A DNA stretch of 5,216 bases from Chloroflexota bacterium (GTDB lineage: Bacteria; Chloroflexota; Dehalococcoidia; UBA1151). The notes beneath the pieces are model-generated. The model saw only the letters and a list, made by a program, of their open reading frames with translations, was not told where the DNA came from and did not search any database. This document shows, in pieces, positions 1 through 5,216 of this stretch. Position numbers and translations under genes: made by a program. The DNA is taken from assembly GCA_022561735.1 (NCBI GenBank), contig JADFQR010000113.1, positions 1 to 5,216 of the forward strand, read 5' to 3'. How positions within the stretch are numbered: the first letter of the stretch is position 1; every line of letters begins with the position of its first letter.

Positions 1-235
1 TGGCCGGCAGCGCCACCAGCCAGCAGAGCGGCCAGCCCCACAACCGGCCACCGTCGTACCGGCGCAAAGCGCGGGCGTATCGATCGCTGAAATGGTGTTA
101 CGGAAGTACCCGGACTTTGATCCTGCGTGGGACGCCGGGACACAGCAAAAGTGGTTCGACGGAATGACGAAGCTGGTGGAGTCCCTCGGCCAGGGCAGCG
201 GTGAACATACATCCCCGGAGCCTGCCGCAGGTTGA
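1..235 (+). CDS. C-terminal fragment of an unrecognised protein
   Basis: An open frame enters from the left edge (first whole codon at position 2) and ends at TGA 233-235, giving the last 77 residues of a protein. The first 25 or so visible residues are rich in Pro, Ala and Gln and look like a flexible linker. They are followed by a compact, probably helical tail at about residues 28-62, with KYPDFDPAW at 35-43, then QQKWFDGMTKLVESL at 48-62. The tail ends in a short Gly/Pro-rich run. The pattern of an acidic 'FDPxW' followed by 'KWF' and a helix looks like a conserved C-terminal module and argues for real coding. I loosely recall similar tails on otherwise unrelated bacterial proteins but cannot name the family. 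The start and main domain lie outside the window, so no function is offered. The gene is convergent with the SDR gene. Confidence 0.65.
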   Translation, partial: GRQRHQPAERPAPQPATVVPAQSAGVSIAEMVLRKYPDFDPAWDAGTQQKWFDGMTKLVESLGQGSGEHTSPEPAAG

Positions 236-303
236 CCCGGGCCCGGGCCGCCCACATCCAGCGGCGTCTTTAGACATTTGAACTGGCGAGCGCCTGCTTC
301 GCG
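236..303. other. Convergent intergenic gap with a GC palindrome
   Basis: This is a 68-bp gap between two converging genes. It begins with the 12-base perfect palindrome CCCGGGCCCGGG at 236-247, directly after the stop of the left-hand gene. There is no T-run behind it on either strand, so it is not a convincing intrinsic terminator. I see no other structure. Confidence 0.3.
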
Positions 304-1068
304 TCAGGCGATGGTCATGCCTCCGTCAATGACGTAGTGGCCGCCGGTCGCGTACCCGGCGTCGTCTGAAGCCAGGAAAGCGATCCACGGCGCTATGTCC
401 TCCGGCGTGCCCAGCCGGCCAAGGGGGATGGCCGCTTCCATTGTCTCGCGGCGACCGTCCGGGTCCGGGTGCTCGTCCCAGTCCGGCGTGCGCTCCAGGG
501 CGCCGGGACACACAGCGTTAGACCGGATGCCGTGCTTTGCGTAGTGGACGGCGATGTGGCGGTTCAGGCCGAGCAGGCCGCTCTTGGCGGTCATGTAGGA
601 GACGTTGGGCGTCCGGCCGTTCAATGCGGTGATCGAGCTGACGATCACAACAGACCCGCCGCCGCCCTGCCGGATCATCTGCGCCAATCCGTGTTTGCAG
701 GTCCGGAAAACGCCGCGCAGGTTGACGTCCTGTGTGCGTTCCCACTCCTCCTCCTCCATCTCGAAAAGGTCGATGTCGGTGTTGTGGCGCTGAATCCCGG
801 CATTGGCCACGATAATGTCGAGTTTGCCAAACACCTCGACAGTACGCTCCACCGCTGCCCGCACATCGCTCTCAACGGTTACATCGGTCGGTACGGCCAA
901 CGTCTGCGAGCCGCGGGCAGCGATCTCAGCCGCCACCTCTTCGACGCCCTGCGCCGGTATACCGGCCAGCGTCACTGCGGCGCCGATATTCGCCATGTAC
1001 CGGGCGCTCGCTGCGCCGATACCGCTTCCGCCGCCCGTGATGAGGGCTACCTTGCCATCGAGCCGCAT
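304..1068 (-). CDS. SDR family NAD(P)-dependent oxidoreductase
   Basis: A classical short-chain dehydrogenase/reductase of 254 residues, the usual length for the family and complete. The Rossmann cofactor motif TGGGSGIG is at 11-18, the DVT segment at 62-64 and NAG at 89-91. The catalytic tetrad is Asn116, Ser145, Tyr158 and Lys162 (YMTAK), with the normal 13-residue Ser-Tyr spacing. The PG motif is at 188-189 and the usual C-terminal DGG at 248-250. Such enzymes oxidise alcohols or reduce carbonyls in the cytoplasm; the substrate cannot be read from sequence. At the end of the second beta strand, where NAD-specific members carry Asp and NADP-specific ones Arg, this protein has Gly36-Ile37, so cofactor preference is unclear. 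The ATG at 1066-1068 is preceded by AGGAG with a 5-base spacer. It lies downstream of the molybdopterin enzyme on the same strand, 123 bp away, so shared transcription is possible but not certain. Confidence 0.95.
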   Translation of the reverse strand: MRLDGKVALITGGGSGIGAASARYMANIGAAVTLAGIPAQGVEEVAAEIAARGSQTLAVPTDVTVESDVRAAVERTVEVFGKLDIIVANAGIQRHNTDIDLFEMEEEEWERTQDVNLRGVFRTCKHGLAQMIRQGGGGSVVIVSSITALNGRTPNVSYMTAKSGLLGLNRHIAVHYAKHGIRSNAVCPGALERTPDWDEHPDPDGRRETMEAAIPLGRLGTPEDIAPWIAFLASDDAGYATGGHYVIDGGMTIA

Positions 1069-1073
1069 GTGAT

Positions 1074-1078
1074 CTCCT
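1074..1078 (-). promoter_or_regulatory. Ribosome binding site of the SDR gene
   Basis: AGGAG on the minus strand, 5 bases before the ATG at 1068. It fixes this start; no earlier in-frame alternative is needed. Confidence 0.75.
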
Positions 1079-1177
1079 GAATCTTACTGACCGGTCGCTG
1101 CCCGGCCGGGTCTGTTCCCGCCGTGTCTTTATGCTGCCGTTCATGGCATGGTGCAATTTACGGGCCGCCAAATGCTA

Positions 1178-1191
1178 GCGCCGGACGGCGC
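1178..1191 (-). terminator. Possible weak hairpin after the molybdopterin enzyme
   Basis: Read on the minus strand, GCGCC-GTCC-GGCGC forms a 5-bp GC stem with a 4-base loop, immediately after the TAG stop at 1192-1194. It is followed by TAGCATTT rather than a clean T-run, so it could be a weak or factor-assisted terminator, or simply a chance GC hairpin. The remaining bases up to the SDR ribosome site (1079-1177) hold nothing I recognise. Confidence 0.25.
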
Positions 1192-1878
1192 CTACCAGAT
1201 GTCGCCGACACGCCCGCGCTTCGGCAACCCGCGCTTCTCCCAGTAGCCCGGCGGGAAGCCGCTGACGATGTCGATGTCGGTGATCCACTTCGCCCACTTG
1301 TACCCGTACAGGCCGGGAATAGCGAGCCGCAGCGGCGACCCGAACCGGGCGAGGCGCTCTCCATTTACTTCGTAAACAAGCAGTGCGTCCGCGGCCTCCA
1401 GGTCGCTTAACCGGCTCGTCGTGAAGAAGTCGTCGGCGCAGCGGAACACCGCAGTCTCGGCGCCTGCCATCGGGCTCGATTCCGAGATAAGATCGGCCAG
1501 CAGGAAGCCCTTCATCACGCTGTTATTCCGGAACCCACCCACGCAGTCCATCCGGGTCGGCCTTTCGATGGCCGGGCGGGCGAGGATGGCCTTGAAATCC
1601 AGCTCCAGTTCGTTTTCGCACAGTCCGCCGACTCTCAGCCGATAGTCGTCGAGGTCCACCTCCGGGACGCCCCAGAACGACAGGTTGCCCAGTTTCTCGG
1701 TCGGCGTCATCTCATTGCGGCTGTTCACCCGGAACACCTTTTTCATGCCGAGAATCCACAGCAAGCCGAGCGCGGTGAGCGGCTTCCGCAAAAAGTACGG
1801 GAAGAAAATCCAGACCCAGTACACGACCCTGGTCACTTGCCGGGCGCTGATGGTCTTCTTGTAAGGCTCATAGACCAT
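1192..1878 (-). CDS. Small sulfite oxidase-type molybdopterin oxidoreductase
   Basis: A 228-residue protein with the molybdopterin-binding domain of the sulfite oxidase/YedY (MsrP) superfamily. The probable Mo-ligating cysteine is Cys112 in MDCVGGFRNN (110-119). The characteristic C-terminal block is also clear: the SPLRLAIPGLYGYK stretch at 181-194, KW at 197-198, and GYWE at 211-214. Residues 17-44 are strongly hydrophobic (about VVYWVWIFFPYFL then LTALGLLWIL), suggesting a membrane anchor or hydrophobic N-terminal helix. There is no twin-arginine signal, unlike periplasmic MsrP. The C-terminal dimerisation domain of classical sulfite oxidases is absent, and no haem domain is present. Substrate unknown; reductase or oxidase of small S- or N-oxo compounds is possible. 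The frame is open up to 1971, but ATG 1878 is chosen because GAGGA sits 7 bases before it and the extra 31 residues would be Arg-rich and would overlap the upstream hydrolase gene. Confidence 0.88.
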   Translation of the reverse strand: MVYEPYKKTISARQVTRVVYWVWIFFPYFLRKPLTALGLLWILGMKKVFRVNSRNEMTPTEKLGNLSFWGVPEVDLDDYRLRVGGLCENELELDFKAILARPAIERPTRMDCVGGFRNNSVMKGFLLADLISESSPMAGAETAVFRCADDFFTTSRLSDLEAADALLVYEVNGERLARFGSPLRLAIPGLYGYKWAKWITDIDIVSGFPPGYWEKRGLPKRGRVGDIW

Positions 1879-1885
1879 TTGTCGT

Positions 1886-1890
1886 TCCTC
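1886..1890 (-). promoter_or_regulatory. Ribosome binding site deciding the oxidoreductase start
   Basis: GAGGA on the minus strand (within GAGAGGAA), 7 bases before ATG 1878. It supports the shorter start over the in-frame start at 1971, which would overlap the hydrolase gene. Confidence 0.7.
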
Positions 1891-1945
1891 TCGTCTCCAC
1901 GTCGGACCTCGAATGCGGCCGGGGGATGGCCGGTGTCGACTCGTT

Positions 1946-2905
1946 TTAATCCGGGCCGTCCAGGAACTCAAGAATGAGCCGTGACAGCTCGCCCGGCTGA
2001 TCCTCCTGGATGTAATGGCCGGCCTTCTCCACGACCTCTACGCGGGCATGCGGCATGGCCTCCAGTATCCAGTCCACGCCCAGCCACCTGGTCACCGGGT
2101 CACGGTCGCCTGCGATGAACAGTGTCGGCGTTTTCAGTCCGGTCAGTCGCCGGCGCGTCTCCGCCATCGGCCGCCATGCCTCGTCCCGGCTGCTCAGCGG
2201 GATCATCTTTGGGAACGCCGCAACGCCCTTGCGCGATGCGTAATCAGGGTGCCGCTCCCGATACTCGCGTCGCACCTCCGCCGGCACCCGTGACAGGCTG
2301 CCAAACCGTACGGCATATCGCCCGAACAGGTCGAACCTTCGCACAAGCAGGTCTGACAGCACCGGTGTTCGTGTCGGCAACCGGAACCACCATGGAGCCC
2401 GAAATCCGGTGCCCGCAAAGGTGTTGACCAGCACGAGCGCCTTCATGTTCTCCGGGTGCTGGACGGCGTACTGGAGGCCGATCGGCCCGCCCCAGTCATG
2501 CAGCACAAGGGTCAGGTCTTTGAGCCCGAGCGTCCCGATAAACCGCTCCAGCATCCCGGCGTGCTCCAGGAATGTGTAGTCGCGGTCCGTCGGTTTGTCC
2601 GACAGACCGAAACCCATCAGGTCGGGAGCGATGGCGCGGCGTCCGGCCGCGAGCGGTGGGATGATCTTTCGCCACAGGTAGGACCAGGTCGGCTGACCGT
2701 GCAGCATCAGGACCGGGTCTCCGGCACCCTCGTCGACGTAGTGCAGGCGCACGCCATCGACGTTCAAGAAATGGCTCTCGAACGGGTACTCGTGCCTGCC
2801 GCCTCCTCGGCCGGAGGCGTCCGGGGCGTTTCCTGCGCTCAAAGCCGGTCTCCCGCCGTCGCGCTCATCGCGCGCGTCTGCTTCGGTGCGATTGCCCGGG
2901 TGCAT
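1946..2905 (-). CDS. Haloalkane dehalogenase-like alpha/beta hydrolase
   Basis: An alpha/beta hydrolase close to haloalkane dehalogenases, which split carbon-halogen bonds through an aspartyl ester. Numbered from ATG 2905 (319 residues): oxyanion motif HGQPTW at 69-74, nucleophile Asp137 followed by Trp138 (HDWGG), Asn161 after strand 6, probable acid Asp269 (AGDRD), and catalytic His297 (AGHYIQED). The cap has AFPKM, as in Xanthobacter DhlA from memory, and Trp172-Trp173 as candidates for a second halide-binding residue. Acid position and the Asn resemble subfamily HLD-I. DhlA has Glu where this protein has Gln71. Other DhlA-like hydrolases, such as beta-lactone decarboxylases, share much of this pattern, so dehalogenation is likely but unproven. 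The start is uncertain: GTG 2986 leaves only 29 bp before the divergent gene, ATG 2905 has a poor ribosome site, and TTG 2842 has GGGAG 7 bases upstream and would give 298 residues, closest to family length. It may be co-transcribed with the molybdopterin enzyme 67 bp downstream. Confidence 0.9.
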   Translation of the reverse strand: MHPGNRTEADARDERDGGRPALSAGNAPDASGRGGGRHEYPFESHFLNVDGVRLHYVDEGAGDPVLMLHGQPTWSYLWRKIIPPLAAGRRAIAPDLMGFGLSDKPTDRDYTFLEHAGMLERFIGTLGLKDLTLVLHDWGGPIGLQYAVQHPENMKALVLVNTFAGTGFRAPWWFRLPTRTPVLSDLLVRRFDLFGRYAVRFGSLSRVPAEVRREYRERHPDYASRKGVAAFPKMIPLSSRDEAWRPMAETRRRLTGLKTPTLFIAGDRDPVTRWLGVDWILEAMPHARVEVVEKAGHYIQEDQPGELSRLILEFLDGPD

Positions 2906-2998
2906 CCGGGCAGCCGTCTCTATATGAGATGCGGCACGGGTGGACGCGGCGCACTGAACTGCGTCCGGCTGTCGCGCTGGAACCACCCTGTCCCGGAT
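2906..2998. promoter_or_regulatory. Divergent promoter region
   Basis: Spacer between the minus-strand hydrolase and the plus-strand radical SAM gene, so promoters for both probably lie here or slightly into the hydrolase leader. An A/T-rich patch, CTCTATATGAGAT at 2918-2930, stands out in otherwise GC-rich DNA. It can be read as a -10-like element on either strand (TATATG on plus, TATAGA on minus). I find no good -35 partner for either. This is inferred mainly from gene arrangement. Confidence 0.3.
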
Positions 2999-3007
2999 AG
3001 GAAGAGG
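2999..3007 (+). promoter_or_regulatory. Ribosome binding site of the radical SAM gene
   Basis: AGGAAGAGG, a strong purine-rich Shine-Dalgarno region ending 8 bases before ATG 3016. It supports that start. Confidence 0.75.
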
Positions 3008-3015
3008 TACGGCGC

Positions 3016-4239
3016 ATGAAACGCCCGCTCAGCGTGCTGGTGAAGCCAACCTCAAGCCGGTGCAATCTCAACTGCGGCTACTGTTTCTACCTGCGCAAGG
3101 CGGAGTTGTACCCGTGGGCGGATCACCCCAAGCTTACGCTTGAGACGTTCGAGGCGTTCCTGCGGCAGTACGTGGACGGGTTCGCCCCGCAGTACAACTT
3201 CGCATGGCAGGGTGGCGAGCCGACGATCATGGGGCTGCCCTTCTATCGCGCCGTTCTCGAACTGCAGGAACGCGTGGCGCGGGAGAACAAGCTCCACCCG
3301 CGGTTCGCGTTCAGCAACTCGATTCAGACCAACGCCACGATGATCAATGCGGAGTGGGCGCGTTTCCTGCGCGACTCGCGTTTCCTGGTCGGCGTCAGCC
3401 TGGACGGACCGCCGGAGCTGCACGACGCCTTTCGGGTTGACTGGAAGGGCCGGCCGACCCATCAGCGTGTGATGGACGGGGTAGAGCATCTGCGCGCTTA
3501 CGACGTGCCGTTCAACGTGCTCATCGTGGTCAACAGCGCCAACGTGGAACACCCGCGCGAGGTGCTGAGCTGGCTCGTGGCCGAGGGATTTAACAATCTC
3601 CAGTTCATCCCCTGCGCAGAGCCTGTGCCCGCCCATCTGAGCGTGGCCGAAACCGGCGAGATCAGCCCCGGCTCGATCACGCCGGAACAGTACGGCGCCT
3701 TCCTGCGGGGACTGTTCGACGCCTGGGTCGATATCGGCATCGACAGGGTCAGGATCCGCTGGTTCGACAACCTGATTCAGATGCTGTGGGGTCAGCCGGC
3801 CGAGATGTGCGAGATGGCCGCTACTTGCGGTTACGTGGTGCTTGAACACAACGGCGACTGCTACCCGTGCGACTTTTTCGTGGAGACCGGCTGGCTGCTC
3901 GGCAACGTCCACAAGGCCACGCTGTCGGAGATGATCGACTCCGAGAAGTTCAGGCGTTTCAGCGGCCAGAAAGGCCAGCTACACGCCCGGTGCCGGTCGT
4001 GCAGCTGGCGCACGTTGTGTTACGGCGAGTGCCCGCGCTACCGGATCACCGCTGCGGGATCGGCCGACGGCACGCTGCCCTACTTCTGCCCGTCGTTCCG
4101 GCAGTTCTTCGAGCGCCGCTACCCGAAGCTGGAACGGCTGGCCGTCAACGCCGGCCGCAGGCTCGGCTTCCCGGTGCCCGGCGGACGGTTGACGGCTACA
4201 AGGCGCACCGGAACGCCGCTGGCACGGGCCGCCCGGTGA
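3016..4239 (+). CDS. Radical SAM/SPASM enzyme, anaerobic sulfatase maturase type
   Basis: A 407-residue radical SAM protein. The CxxxCxxC motif for the SAM-binding [4Fe-4S] cluster is Cys16, Cys20 and Cys23 (CNLNCGYCFY). WQGGEPT at 64-70 and SLDGP at 128-132 are family motifs. The C-terminal SPASM region has Cys265, Cys271, Cys285, Cys326, Cys329, Cys335, Cys339 and Cys358. Their spacings (6, 14, then 3, 6, 4, 19) nearly match the auxiliary-cluster ligands of Clostridium perfringens anSME as I remember them. Cys285-Asp286 in YPCDFF corresponds to the Cys-Asp pair that supplies the proposed catalytic base there. These cytoplasmic enzymes oxidise a Cys or Ser of a sulfatase to formylglycine without oxygen. 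No sulfatase is visible, so the client is elsewhere or differs, since relatives modify other peptides. After CPSFRQFF the last 30 or so residues are an Arg-rich extension. The gene is divergent from the hydrolase and convergent with the CcdA-type gene. Confidence 0.92.
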   Translation: MKRPLSVLVKPTSSRCNLNCGYCFYLRKAELYPWADHPKLTLETFEAFLRQYVDGFAPQYNFAWQGGEPTIMGLPFYRAVLELQERVARENKLHPRFAFSNSIQTNATMINAEWARFLRDSRFLVGVSLDGPPELHDAFRVDWKGRPTHQRVMDGVEHLRAYDVPFNVLIVVNSANVEHPREVLSWLVAEGFNNLQFIPCAEPVPAHLSVAETGEISPGSITPEQYGAFLRGLFDAWVDIGIDRVRIRWFDNLIQMLWGQPAEMCEMAATCGYVVLEHNGDCYPCDFFVETGWLLGNVHKATLSEMIDSEKFRRFSGQKGQLHARCRSCSWRTLCYGECPRYRITAAGSADGTLPYFCPSFRQFFERRYPKLERLAVNAGRRLGFPVPGGRLTATRRTGTPLARAAR

Positions 4240-4381
4240 TGAGGGCTTCCGGACGTTGCCGCCCGCCGGCGCCCTTTGAAAAGCCTATGGGCGCGCCGAG
4301 ACCCTCAGTCAGCCCGTGCCCGTGCGGACGCGAGAAAGCAAAAGGTAAGGCCATGCTGCGCCACAGTCCCGTGGCAACCAT
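4240..4381. other. Convergent intergenic region with hairpins
   Basis: This is a 142-bp gap between converging genes. On the plus strand, GCGCCC (4269-4274) and GGGCGC (4289-4294) can form a 6-bp stem around a 14-base loop, 29 bases after the radical SAM stop. No T-run follows. A second hairpin at 4360-4375 is listed separately. I see no tRNA or small gene here. Confidence 0.3.
4360..4375 (-). terminator. Possible hairpin terminator after the CcdA-type gene
   Basis: GCCAC and GTGGC form a 5-bp stem with a 6-base loop, 6 bases past the TAG stop (4382-4384) of the CcdA-type gene. No immediate T-run follows on the minus strand; a T-rich stretch (CCTTTTGCTTT) appears only about 15 bases later. 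The call is weak, resting mainly on position between converging genes. Confidence 0.25.
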
Positions 4382-5216
4382 CTAGGACGGGAAGAAGATC
4401 GACTGGAAGCGACCGGCGTCCAGCGTGAAGTAGATCAAGCCTGCCCCGACGGCTATCAGCAGTACGCTCGCCACGCGCTGTATGCGTCCGCTGGAAGCGC
4501 GCATTCGGCGGAGCAATCCCCCTTGCGACATTCCGACCAGGACCGACACGCCGAGCATCAACCCACCCATGACGGCGGCGAATACGAGAAACGCCGCAAG
4601 CGCCAGCCAGAACCCGCCTGTTGTGAGTGCGAAGGCCGCGACCGCGGCCAGGAATGGGCCCACTCAGCCAACTCCGACAAGCACGTAACCGGCGCCGTAT
4701 CCGTATAGCCCGCGCAGTGAACGCGAGTCACCCTCGTGTTTGATCGCCCAGATGGACACCTTCGACAACAACCGGAGCCGGTGCGACAGGTCAAGGATGT
4801 GGACAACGCCCATCGTCAGCACGAACGCGCCGATTCCGATCCGCAGACCCTTCGCTCCGGCGCTGGGATTGTCGCCGGTGATCGACAGATCAGCACCGGC
4901 CCCGGTGCCGAGCAACGCTATGAGCAGCCCGAGAAGGGCGACGACCGTCACAACGCCGGCCGCCGCGGCCAGGCCGTTACGCAACGTGCCGCGCAGCCCG
5001 GCTGCGCCCCCGGTCGCGTCAGGCCCACCGGCCGCGAACGCCAGGTAGCCCGGCAGCACGGTGAAGCTGCACGGGGAGAAGAAGGACGCCGTCGCCGCGA
5101 CGACGGCCGTCAGGACCAGCCCGTACCCGGCGAACTGCTTGTCGTCCAGCCCGGCCTGCACGAACGCCAGGAAACCGAGGTAGCCAACAAGGCCCAACCC
5201 GGCCAGCCCGGCCGCG
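4382..5216 (-). CDS. ccdA: CcdA/DsbD-type membrane thiol-redox protein, probable selenoprotein (in-frame TGA as Sec), 5'-partial
   Basis: Membrane protein of the CcdA (cytochrome c biogenesis/DsbD transmembrane) family, which carries electrons from cytoplasmic thioredoxin across the membrane through two intramembrane cysteines. The frame runs in from the right edge; residues are numbered here from the TTG at 5195-5197, but the reading frame is open upstream and the true start is probably outside. The first redox motif is SPCSF with Cys43, followed by LPGYLAF. Hydrophobic segments lie at about 24-57, 70-98, 110-124, 165-190, 196-222 and 239-257. TGA at codon 178 (4664-4666) falls between GYVLVGVG and VGPFLAAVAAF, exactly where relatives have the second cysteine (PCxGP or GCTxP). 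The frame then continues 93 codons to TAG at 4382-4384, with normal family sequence. The readable protein has one Cys only. A SECIS-like hairpin begins at the TGA. Best reading: selenocysteine 178 paired with Cys43. A nonsense mutation or sequencing error (TGC to TGA) is the alternative. Family call 0.9; recoding about 0.8. Confidence 0.85.
4624..4666 (-). promoter_or_regulatory. Candidate bacterial SECIS element in the CcdA-type mRNA
   Basis: This hairpin starts at the in-frame UGA. The basal stem pairs UGAGUG (4666-4661, including the UGA itself) with CACUCA (4629-4624). The upper stem pairs GGCCGC (4649-4644) with GCGGCC (4639-4634), 6 bp with no mismatch. The apical loop is GGUC (4643-4640), the same tetraloop as in E. 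coli fdhF as I remember it. The loop begins 20 bases after the UGA, against 18 in fdhF by my count. The side loops are asymmetric (11 and 4 bases). In bacteria such elements recruit SelB with Sec-tRNA. GC-rich inverted repeats can arise by chance, but the position and loop both fit. Confidence 0.7.

Noticed and set aside
469..1080. 203-residue open frame on the plus strand
   Set aside because: It is antisense to the SDR gene, a GC-rich shadow with no recognisable motifs.
1879..1971. N-terminal extension of the molybdopterin enzyme from 1971
   Set aside because: The added residues are Arg/Pro-rich and overlap the hydrolase gene; ATG 1878 has a good ribosome site.
3052..3912. 286-residue open frame on the minus strand
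   Set aside because: It is a shadow of the radical SAM gene; its translation shows no family motifs, while the plus strand has full catalytic motifs.
4240..4381. Possible tRNA or small RNA between the converging genes
   Set aside because: I could not fold a cloverleaf or find a CCA end; only short GC hairpins are visible.
3867..4385. Plus-strand frame ending in a CPCGREKAKGKAM-like sequence that recalls a SEC-C zinc motif
   Set aside because: It overlaps the radical SAM gene out of frame for most of its length, lacks the later Cys/His ligands of SEC-C, and has no separate start with a ribosome site.
4382..4663. A separate 93-residue gene starting at GTG 4663
   Set aside because: It starts at the codon right after the TGA, in the same frame, and continues the CcdA fold mid-helix. 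I see no convincing ribosome site before it, so it is treated as the second part of one recoded gene.
4664..4666. UGA read as Trp or Gly through an alternative genetic code
   Set aside because: Other genes in the window end at TGA at their natural family C-termini, and TGG is used for Trp, so UGA appears to be a stop in general.

Overview
The window is GC-rich bacterial DNA (roughly 60-65% GC by eye). It holds five main genes plus the tail of a sixth. Gene types (a haloalkane dehalogenase-like hydrolase, an SDR oxidoreductase, a small molybdopterin oxidoreductase, an anaerobic-sulfatase-maturase-type radical SAM enzyme and a CcdA-type membrane thiol-redox protein) would fit a free-living, metabolically broad bacterium such as a Chloroflexota/SAR202-like or actinobacterial lineage. 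That placement is a weak inference; nothing here is a taxonomic marker.

Layout: positions 1-235 (+) carry the C-terminal 77 codons of an unrecognised protein. Convergent to it, the minus strand carries three genes read right to left: an alpha/beta hydrolase (about 2905-1946), a molybdopterin-dependent oxidoreductase (1878-1192) and an SDR dehydrogenase (1068-304). The first two are 67 bp apart and could be co-transcribed. The SDR lies 123 bp further on, with a possible weak hairpin between. Divergent from the hydrolase, a radical SAM/SPASM enzyme of the sulfatase-maturase type runs from 3016 to 4239 (+). Convergent to that is a CcdA/DsbD-type membrane protein on the minus strand, from beyond the right edge to 4382.

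The most interesting point is in the CcdA-type gene. Its frame is interrupted by a single TGA at 4664-4666, exactly where the family has its second redox-active cysteine. The frame resumes at the next codon with normal CcdA transmembrane sequence, and the readable part has only one Cys (in the SPC motif). Starting at the TGA, the mRNA can fold into a hairpin with a 6-bp basal stem containing the UGA, a 6-bp perfect upper stem and a GGUC apical loop, the same loop as remembered for the E. coli fdhF SECIS element. TGA acts as an ordinary stop elsewhere in the window. The simplest reading is a selenoprotein CcdA with a Cys/Sec redox pair; a conventional gene caller would split it into two broken ORFs.

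The genes do not form an obvious single pathway. The hydrolase, molybdenum enzyme and SDR could be a small catabolic group. The radical SAM enzyme has no sulfatase partner in view, and no selenium genes (selA, selB, selC, selD) are visible.
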